Below are positions 58,818-64,000 of a DNA stretch of 64,000 nucleotides, in pieces (position 1 is the stretch's first letter; each line of letters opens with the position of its first letter). Source of the DNA: Glutamicibacter sp002979865 (GTDB lineage Bacteria > Actinomycetota > Actinomycetes > Actinomycetales > Micrococcaceae); NCBI RefSeq assembly GCF_050030965.1, contig NZ_CP188297.1, positions 1,612,001 through 1,676,000 of the forward strand, read 5' to 3'. The notes under the pieces were generated by a model. The model searched no databases. It saw only the letters and a list, made by a program, of their open reading frames with translations, and was not told the DNA's origin. The position numbers and the translations under genes are program-made.

Positions 58818-60602
58818 ATGGCGAAGAAAAAGAAGAAGCAGAAGCCCAAGCAGGGGCATCCGGCACGCCTGCAAGAGGGCGTCGTCTCCCTGGACCGGGT
58901 GAAGGTGGGGCGCGGCCTGGACGCGCTCACGCCGCAGTTCGTACGCTGGTTCTCCGAGAACCGCGATGACCCAGAACTGGCCCTGATGGTCCTTGCCGCA
59001 GTGCGCGAAACCCTGGGCATCTACGCCGAAGTCGTCGACCTGGACAAGGTTACCGATTTTGATCCGCCCAAACTGCTGGCAGTGCTCAGCTCGATGATTG
59101 AATTCGAAGAGGCCGAGAATCCCGATGCCGCCGATAATGGGCTGGGAACCATGATCTATATGGCCTGGGCGGATTACGTCGAGTTCTTGCGCGATGCCGG
59201 TCTGTGGGAGCGCGAGGCCGAAAGCCTGGAGTGGTTCCGGAAGTCGCTGGAAGCCCAGGATCCATTCGCCGGTGATGACGGCATCGATGAAAACGATGAA
59301 ATTGACGAGATCATGGCATCTGACGAGGCCTCTCAAGCGGCCCTGGCTGAAATCGCCGCCATGCGGATCAGCAAGCTGGGCCGTGCCTTCTTGGCTTGGA
59401 CCCTCACCGAGGGCAAGAATCTGTGGGCCAGCTTGCCGGCGTCTGAATTCTTGGAAACGGCCGCAATAGCGCTCGCCGACCAGCTGCCTCCGGAAGTCCA
59501 CGAATCGCGCAGGGGCCTGATGGTTGCGGTCGTGCTCTCGGCACTGGAATCGGTCAGCGCCATCAAGCTGCCCGAACAGGGCAAGCCGGAGCGCGGCGTG
59601 ACGTACGAAGACATCATGCAGCATGAAGACGCCGACTCCTTCGAGCCGAACTTCTACTTCATCCAGGCCTGCCTGGACTCGTTGCTGGAAAAGCCGGAAG
59701 GCGGCGATGACGCCAGCCTTGAAGCCTGGGGGCTGGCAGCGTTCTGGATCGTCGAGGGGATCGAAGGCAACCCGCATCGCGTGGCTGACCCGCGAGATGA
59801 TCAATGGTCGCCAAAGGTATGGGAAACCGCGCATGTGCGCATGCATGAACTGCGCGTACTTGGCCTTATCGAAGATGGCGAAGCGTACTCGGTGCCCACT
59901 ATCGTCCGCCTGGCGATTACCGACGTTGAACAGGACCTGCTCGATGAGGATGAATTCGACGACACTGATCTCGACGCGATGTTCGGGCCGGACGATGACG
60001 AGCCGAAACGCCTGAAGCGCGAAACACCGTATACCGGCAAGGTGCTGCAGCTGAAGCTGACCCTCAAGGACGCCAAGCCGCCGATCTGGCGTCGCGTGCT
60101 GGTGCCCATGGACCTGAACCTTGGCGACCTGCACGACATCATCCAAGCGAGCTTCGACTGGTACGACGGGCACCTGCACAGCTTCTACGAGGGTGGCTTC
60201 GGCGGCACTTCATATGGTCCAGAGATTGACGACATGGACTACCAGAAGAACGAAGCGGAAACCCTGGTTTCCTCGTTGCTGCAGAAGGAAAAAGACCGCC
60301 TGGATTACCTGTACGACTTCGGGGACAACTGGGAAGTGCGCATCGACGTCGAGAAGATCCTGGATGCCGATGGCGGCCAGCTGCCGCGATGCACCGGCGG
60401 CCGGCGCATGGCTCCGATGGAGGACAGCGGCGGGATCGGTGGCTGGGAAGCCAAGCTGGATATTCTCGATGATCCGACGGACCCGGAGTACGAGGAAGTG
60501 CAAGACTGGCTTTCGAACTTCGGTTACGAAGAGGAATACGAGATCGATCCGGCGTATTTCAACAAGGACGAAGTCAATGCCCACCTGGAGTTCGAGTTCT
60601 AG
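58818..60602 (+). CDS. Plasmid pRiA4b ORF-3-like domain protein with long N-terminal extension
   Basis: The 594-residue protein starts at ATG 58818 (AGGAAAG upstream) with a very basic leader MAKKKKKQKPKQGHP. Residues about 20-400 are acidic and helical with no family I can name. From about residue 410 it has the pRiA4b ORF-3 fold (also listed as IS1096-passenger TnpR-type): KVLQLKLTLKDAKPPIWRRV, LGDLHDIIQASFDWYDGHLHSF, LDYLYDFGDNWEVRI, PRCTGGRRMAPMEDSGG and a terminal NAHLEFEF. The domain is common in bacterial chromosomes and no transposase is nearby, so the name does not imply a mobile element. Function unknown. It stands alone between hairpins or gaps. Confidence 0.85.
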   Translation: MAKKKKKQKPKQGHPARLQEGVVSLDRVKVGRGLDALTPQFVRWFSENRDDPELALMVLAAVRETLGIYAEVVDLDKVTDFDPPKLLAVLSSMIEFEEAENPDAADNGLGTMIYMAWADYVEFLRDAGLWEREAESLEWFRKSLEAQDPFAGDDGIDENDEIDEIMASDEASQAALAEIAAMRISKLGRAFLAWTLTEGKNLWASLPASEFLETAAIALADQLPPEVHESRRGLMVAVVLSALESVSAIKLPEQGKPERGVTYEDIMQHEDADSFEPNFYFIQACLDSLLEKPEGGDDASLEAWGLAAFWIVEGIEGNPHRVADPRDDQWSPKVWETAHVRMHELRVLGLIEDGEAYSVPTIVRLAITDVEQDLLDEDEFDDTDLDAMFGPDDDEPKRLKRETPYTGKVLQLKLTLKDAKPPIWRRVLVPMDLNLGDLHDIIQASFDWYDGHLHSFYEGGFGGTSYGPEIDDMDYQKNEAETLVSSLLQKEKDRLDYLYDFGDNWEVRIDVEKILDADGGQLPRCTGGRRMAPMEDSGGIGGWEAKLDILDDPTDPEYEEVQDWLSNFGYEEEYEIDPAYFNKDEVNAHLEFEF

Positions 60603-60622
60603 GCGGCTGATTCAAGCCAGTG

Positions 60623-60674
60623 AAAATGCCCGTGGGTTGCCAAACTTTCAAACTTGGCAACCCACGGGCATTTT
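60623..60674. terminator. Rho-independent terminator, 21-bp stem
   Basis: A perfect 21-bp stem (60623-60643 with 60654-60674), beginning AAAATGCCCGTGG, encloses a 10-nt loop and ends in a T-run. It is the most classical terminator in the window and serves the pRiA4b ORF-3 gene and, through its A-rich left flank, the convergent small gene. Confidence 0.9.
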
Positions 60675-60701
60675 TGGTTTTCGGCTGGTTGGCCCTCTGG
60701 C

Positions 60702-60854
60702 CTAGTCGTCGTCTAGCGCGGCTCCATGCGGCGTCGCTCCGCCTTCATCGGTCCAGTCCTGGCCAACTTCATCATTCAAAGCAGGGTCGGAAATGGTATC
60801 GGGCTCTTCGGCCTCTGCCTTGTGCAGTCGGGCTTCAGGGTTGTTCTCGCTCAT
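60702..60854 (-). CDS. Small acidic protein, 50 residues, function unknown
   Basis: An ATG at 60854, preceded by GAGAGGGATGG (AGAGGGA at 6-8 nt), opens a 50-codon frame ending in TAG at 60702. The protein runs MSENNPEARLHKAEAEEPDT to a GAALDDD terminus: rich in Asp, Glu and Ala, with no hydrophobic segment or cysteine and predicted to be largely disordered. It ends 28 bp from the shared terminator, whose complementary strand also offers a T-run. The intact frame, ribosome-binding site and terminator support a real gene; small acidic conserved proteins of this kind occur in Micrococcaceae. No function can be proposed. Confidence 0.7.
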   Translation of the reverse strand: MSENNPEARLHKAEAEEPDTISDPALNDEVGQDWTDEGGATPHGAALDDD

Positions 60855-60952
60855 AAATCCATCCCTCTCGTTGCTTGGAATGCCAACCTAGCAAGAACCG
60901 CTGGGCATCAGAAGCTGCAGAACCCGCTTTTCAGGAACCCCTAAGGTAAACG

Positions 60953-61975
60953 TCAGCGCGCTTGGCTCGGGGCCACAGTCGATGCACGGATAACGAGCTT
61001 GGGAGTGAAAACGAATTGCTCGCGGACCGCTTGATCGCCCGCTTCTGCTTCGCGCAGCAAGACGTCGACAGCGGTTCGCCCGATTTCTTCTGCTGGCTGG
61101 CGCACGGTGGTAATCGGGATGACGGCCGACTCGGCGAAGTCGATATTGTCGTATCCCACCAGAGCAATATCCTCGGGAACACTGAGTTCGCCGGACATCA
61201 CCAGGGCCTGCAGTATGCCCAACGCGAGCAGGTCGTTGGCCGCAAAGATCCCGTCGGGGCGCTGTGCAGGATCCATGGCAAGAATACGCTCTCCGGCTGC
61301 CCGTCCTTCCAGCACAGTCAGGTTCTTGGTAGGCATGTGCTCCAGCACGGCATCCGGGGCTTGGGCCAATACCGATTGGGCTCCCGTTAATCGGTGCTGG
61401 ACCTGTTCGATGCTCTGCGGTCCGCCGACGAAGGTGATCCGCTTTCTGCCAATGTCCAGCAGGTGCCGTACGGCAATTCTTCCGCCTTCCACATCGTCCA
61501 CGGAGACCGATGAAAAGCTGCGGTCGCCACTTCCGCGGTCCACCAGCACCACTGGCGTGCCCGCTTCGCGGATCCGCCAGAGCCGGCTCAAGTCGCTGTG
61601 CAAGGGGGAGATGAGTACTCCGGCGACGCGTTGCTCTTCGAAGAGATCCAGCAGTTGCTGTTCGGTGCTCAGGGAATTGTCGCTGGCTCCCATCAGCACG
61701 GTGTAGCCGTTGTCCAAGGCACGATGCTGGGCGCCCTGGGTGACGTCCATGAAGAACGGGTTGCGTGCATCGAGGACGACGAGCCCGAAGCTCCGGCTGC
61801 GGCCGGCACGCAGTTGCCTGGCCGCATCGTTGCGGACAAAGCCGAGCTTCTCGATGGCTGCGGTGACCTTGGAAACGGTGTGTTCGGAAACAACCTGGGG
61901 CCGGTTGAGCACGTTGGAGACGGTGCCTACAGAAACGCCCGCCTCGGCGGCAACTTCCTTGACGCTGACGGCCAC
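60953..61975 (-). CDS. LacI family regulator, probable rhamnose repressor
   Basis: The start is taken as GTG 61975, seven bases after AGGAAAG; the longer frame to 62110 would put 45 unrelated residues before the helix-turn-helix and include an operator. The 340-residue protein has SVKEVAAEAGVSVGTVSNVL near residues 4-23, hinge LGFVRNDAARQLRAGRS, sensor start FGLVVLDARNPFFMDV and C-terminal VGYDNIDFAESA. It is divergent from rhaM-rhaI. Two copies of a TTGAAA-S-GATTCA palindrome lie in the 252-bp gap. It most likely represses the rhamnose genes; many actinobacteria use LacI proteins for this. Confidence 0.9.
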   Translation of the reverse strand: MAVSVKEVAAEAGVSVGTVSNVLNRPQVVSEHTVSKVTAAIEKLGFVRNDAARQLRAGRSRSFGLVVLDARNPFFMDVTQGAQHRALDNGYTVLMGASDNSLSTEQQLLDLFEEQRVAGVLISPLHSDLSRLWRIREAGTPVVLVDRGSGDRSFSSVSVDDVEGGRIAVRHLLDIGRKRITFVGGPQSIEQVQHRLTGAQSVLAQAPDAVLEHMPTKNLTVLEGRAAGERILAMDPAQRPDGIFAANDLLALGILQALVMSGELSVPEDIALVGYDNIDFAESAVIPITTVRQPAEEIGRTAVDVLLREAEAGDQAVREQFVFTPKLVIRASTVAPSQAR

Positions 61976-62054
61976 AGAGCTTTCCTGTTCTTCGGTGAGT
62001 TGTTCTTCTGCGAGTATAACTGGCGCACGGATGGGAACTGGAATCCCAACAGCT

Positions 62055-62072
62055 TTTTGAAAGGATTCAAAA
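62055..62072. promoter_or_regulatory. LacI operator, copy 1, near the regulator gene
   Basis: TTTTGAAAGGATTCAAAA has TTTTGAA/TTCAAAA arms. It shares TTGAAA-N-GATTCA with the site at 62145-62158, 88 bp away. It lies 80 bp before the LacI start at 61975. Confidence 0.7.
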
Positions 62073-62144
62073 GAATGCGGCATTCGATCGACCGACCGCT
62101 TGCAATTCAAGTGTGACCTGCTCTACACTCGAATTTCGAAGCGA

Positions 62145-62158
62145 TTGAAACGATTCAT
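62145..62158. promoter_or_regulatory. LacI operator, copy 2, near rhaM
   Basis: TTGAAACGATTCAT has the central CG of LacI sites and near-symmetric TGAA/TTCA arms. It is 70 bp before the rhaM start at 62228, suitable for repression of rhaM-rhaI. Confidence 0.7.
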
Positions 62159-62227
62159 TTTTGTGCAAAGCGAATCGGATCGCACAGTTTTGCCCACCCA
62201 GTTCCAGCGCTCCGGAAGAGTAGTACG

Positions 62228-62575
62228 ATGCGAGTTTGCTTTCAATTGCAGGTCAATCCCGACCTGATCGACGAGTATGTGTCGCGCCACCGGGAAGTGT
62301 GGCCGCAGATGCTCCAAGCCATCGAAGAAGCCGGGCGTCGCAACTACTCACTCTTTCTGCGCGAGGACGGGTTGCTGATCGGCTATTACGAAACCGATGA
62401 CGACAGCGCTGCCCAGGCCGCCTTGGACTCCGACCCGCGCACCGCAGCGTGGGAAGCGGAAATGAGCCGATTCTTCCTCAGCCTGGGCGGCCGGCCAGAT
62501 CAGCAAGCGCCGCGTCTGCGCGAGGTCTTCAATCTCGAAAACCAGCTGGCCGCACTTGCCGCATCCCAGCAGTAG
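62228..62575 (+). CDS. rhaM: L-rhamnose mutarotase
   Basis: RhaM interconverts alpha and beta anomers of L-rhamnose. The 115-residue ferredoxin-like protein has MRVCFQLQVNPDLIDEYVSRH at its start (histidine near residue 21 is the catalytic-type residue), VWPQMLQAIEEAGRRNYSLF, and a central LLIGYYETDDD, all typical of the family of about 105 residues. ATG at 62228 is preceded by GGAAGAGTAGT. It opens the rhaM-rhaI-transporter unit divergent from the LacI regulator and its operators. Confidence 0.92.
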   Translation: MRVCFQLQVNPDLIDEYVSRHREVWPQMLQAIEEAGRRNYSLFLREDGLLIGYYETDDDSAAQAALDSDPRTAAWEAEMSRFFLSLGGRPDQQAPRLREVFNLENQLAALAASQQ

Positions 62576-62608
62576 TAGCCCGCAGAATTACTAGAAATGG
62601 AGAGTTCC

Positions 62609-63781
62609 ATGAGCTCGAAGCTGAGCCCTGAGCACCTGCAAATCCTTGACCGCCTTGCCATCGAAGTCCCTTCCTGGGCCTATGGAAATTCGGGCACCCG
62701 CTTCAAGGTCTATTCGACCCCCGGGACCCCGCGCGATCCCTTCGAAAAAATCGCCGATGCGGCTGAAGTCAACCGATTGACCGGACTGGCTCCCTCGGTG
62801 GCCCTGCACATTCCGTGGGACAAGGTCGAGGACTTCACCGTGCTGCGCGAGCATGCAGAAGGCCTGGGCGTCAGCCTCGGAACCATCAATTCGAATACCT
62901 TCCAGGATGACGATTACAAGTTCGGCGCCTTGACCCATGAGGATCCGAAGATCCGCCGCAAGGCAATCGACCACCACCTCGAATGCATCGACGTAATGGA
63001 TGCCACCGGAAGCCAGGACCTGAAAATCTGGCTGGCAGAGGGCTCGAACTATCCAGGCCAAGCGGATATGCGCGGGCGCCAGGACCGGCTAGGCGATTCG
63101 CTGGCCGAAATATATGCGCGGCTTTCCGGAGACCAGCGCCTGGTGCTGGAGTACAAGTTCTTCGAACCGTCCTTCTACCACACCGACGTGCCCGACTGGG
63201 GAACGTCCTATGCCCAGGTTGCGGCCTTGGGGGATCGGGCCATGGTTTGCCTGGACACCGGGCACCATGCGCCAGGCACCAATATCGAGTTCATCGTGAT
63301 GCAGCTGCTGCGGCTTGGCAAGCTCGGATCCTTCGACTTCAATTCCCGCTTCTACGCGGATGACGACTTGATCGTTGGCTCGGCAGACCCGTATCAGCTG
63401 TTCCGCATCATGGCCGAGGTGATCCGCGGTGGCGGACTGGACCAGGACACGCCTGTGGCCTTCATGCTCGATCAGTGCCACAACGTGGAGAACAAGATCC
63501 TGGGCCAGATCAGAAGCGTCCAGAACGTGCAGGAAATGACGGCCCGGGCGTTGCTGATCGACCGCGTAGCGCTGACTGAAGCACAGATTTCCGGTGATGT
63601 CCTGGCCGCCAACGAGATCTTCATGGATGCCTTCTACACCGACGTGCGGGCCGACCTGGAAGCATGGCGCGCAACGCGCGGCCTGCCAGCCGATCCGATG
63701 CAGGCCTTCCGCACCTCCGATTACCAGAGCCGAATCGAAGCATCGCGCGCTGGTGGCGTGCAAGCAGGATGGGGAGCCTGA
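62609..63781 (+). CDS. rhaI: L-rhamnose isomerase (RhaI type)
   Basis: RhaI isomerises L-rhamnose to L-rhamnulose. The 390-residue TIM-barrel enzyme resembles the rhizobial/actinobacterial RhaI rather than E. coli RhaA. Landmarks are WAYGNSGTRFKVY near residue 22, KIWLAEGSNYPGQADMRGRQDRL in outline near residue 138, VLEYKFFEPSFYHTD with a metal-binding glutamate, VCLDTGHHAPGTNIEF with aspartate and histidine, and FDFNSRFYADDDL near residue 250. The start at 62609 uses GGAGAG, formed within an upstream in-frame ATG (62597). The MFS gene begins 3 bp downstream. Rhamnulokinase/aldolase or RhaD-E genes are not in this window. Confidence 0.94.
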   Translation: MSSKLSPEHLQILDRLAIEVPSWAYGNSGTRFKVYSTPGTPRDPFEKIADAAEVNRLTGLAPSVALHIPWDKVEDFTVLREHAEGLGVSLGTINSNTFQDDDYKFGALTHEDPKIRRKAIDHHLECIDVMDATGSQDLKIWLAEGSNYPGQADMRGRQDRLGDSLAEIYARLSGDQRLVLEYKFFEPSFYHTDVPDWGTSYAQVAALGDRAMVCLDTGHHAPGTNIEFIVMQLLRLGKLGSFDFNSRFYADDDLIVGSADPYQLFRIMAEVIRGGGLDQDTPVAFMLDQCHNVENKILGQIRSVQNVQEMTARALLIDRVALTEAQISGDVLAANEIFMDAFYTDVRADLEAWRATRGLPADPMQAFRTSDYQSRIEASRAGGVQAGWGA

Positions 63782-63783
63782 TC

Positions 63784-64000
63784 ATGAACACCGCAGCAAA
63801 GAAGCGCGGCATCTCCGGGTGGAAAGCCACCATTGCCGTAGCCATGAGCAATTACATAGAAGCCGGAGCCATCATTGCGCTGGCCACCAGCCTCAGCCTG
63901 TGGCAGGGCGCGTTCGGATTCGACGACGCGCTGGTCGGTGTCATCGCTGCCGTGTCGGCCAACGCGTTCGGCGCGGCCCTGGGTGCACTGATCGGCGGAC
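63784..64000 (+). CDS. MFS transporter, probable rhamnose importer (3' end outside window)
   Basis: Only 72 codons are in the window. They encode a short basic start (MNTAAKKRGISGWKATIAV) and two membrane segments (ANYIEAGAIIALATSLSLW-like and VGVIAAVSANAFGAALGAL), with the Asp/Gly pattern of MFS sugar transporters (GFDDALVG). It begins 3 bp after rhaI, so it is co-transcribed and likely imports L-rhamnose. The rest of the protein cannot be evaluated. Confidence 0.75.
   Translation, partial: MNTAAKKRGISGWKATIAVAMSNYIEAGAIIALATSLSLWQGAFGFDDALVGVIAAVSANAFGAALGALIGG

Noticed and set aside
58818..60602. Mobile element, because of an IS1096-passenger-type domain
   Set aside because: No transposase, inverted terminal repeats or target duplication is visible; the domain is common in stable chromosomal genes.
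62597..62608. Start of rhaI at the upstream ATG 62597
   Set aside because: That ATG is part of the GGAGAG ribosome-binding site for ATG 62609, and has no leader of its own.
1..64000. Defence system, CRISPR, prophage or biosynthetic cluster
   Set aside because: No repeats with spacers, Cas, restriction, integrase, phage structural or polyketide/peptide synthetase genes were seen on either strand.

Overview
The window is about 62-64% G+C with strong GC3 bias, many GTG/TTG starts, and rRNA-complementary AGGAGG/GAAAGGA leaders. Together with actinobacterial-type sugar operons this points to a high-GC actinobacterium, most likely Micrococcaceae (Arthrobacter/Glutamicibacter type). That placement is inference from gene style and family resemblance; no rRNA is present. 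No tRNA, rRNA, CRISPR array, insertion sequence or integrase is visible, so this looks like chromosomal catabolic DNA.

Layout. (1) 1-3144: a leftward sugar dehydrogenase/isomerase pair and its LacI regulator, with a perfect operator palindrome. (2) 3484-13731: the main myo-inositol operon iolC-aldolase-iolD-iolA-iolE-iolG-iolH, then the transporter iolT with its own promoter. (3) 13797-16765: a divergent LacI / Gfo-Idh / hydroxypyruvate-isomerase-like unit with two operators. (4) 16858-18534: iolB and a GntR/UTRA regulator, leftward. (5) 18895-24380: Gfo-Idh dehydrogenase, LacI regulator and an Frc/Rbs-type sugar ABC transporter; convergent to it, 24450-26364, an IolG-type dehydrogenase and a TIM-barrel isomerase. 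(6) 26672-35934: LacI-type AraR candidate, araB-araD-araA and a ChvE-MmsA-MmsB multiple-monosaccharide ABC transporter; araB and the transporter carry the same 14-bp operator. (7) 36029-40290: Leloir operon galM-galT-galK-galE. (8) 40324-50887: a Gfo-Idh enzyme, a nitrilase-family amidase, an aldo/keto reductase, two TetR regulators, an SDR dehydrogenase, a DctA-type dicarboxylate carrier, an ABC exporter and an IclR regulator. (9) 51104-56297: malic enzyme, malate synthase, an HpcH/HpaI-like lyase and ureidoglycine aminohydrolase, a glyoxylate/ureide unit. (10) 56757-60854: a COG0523 GTPase, a DinB/maleylpyruvate-isomerase-like protein, a pRiA4b ORF-3 domain protein and a 50-residue acidic protein. 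(11) 60953-64000: a LacI regulator divergent from rhaM-rhaI-MFS, an L-rhamnose entry pathway cut by the window edge.

How it works together. The window is a carbohydrate catabolic island: inositols, L-arabinose, galactose, L-rhamnose and at least three unassigned sugars or polyols feed central metabolism, and ureides enter as glyoxylate. Each unit has its own regulator and a readable operator. The most informative link is an 18-bp element (15/18 identical) shared by the iolC promoter and the promoter of the 26364-24450 isomerase/IolG pair, which suggests a second inositol-isomer branch in the same regulon. Six Gfo/Idh dehydrogenases, five AP-endonuclease-2-like isomerases and five LacI regulators in 64 kb is the outstanding feature. 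Operons are mostly separated by long, near-perfect GC hairpins that generally lack a U-tract.
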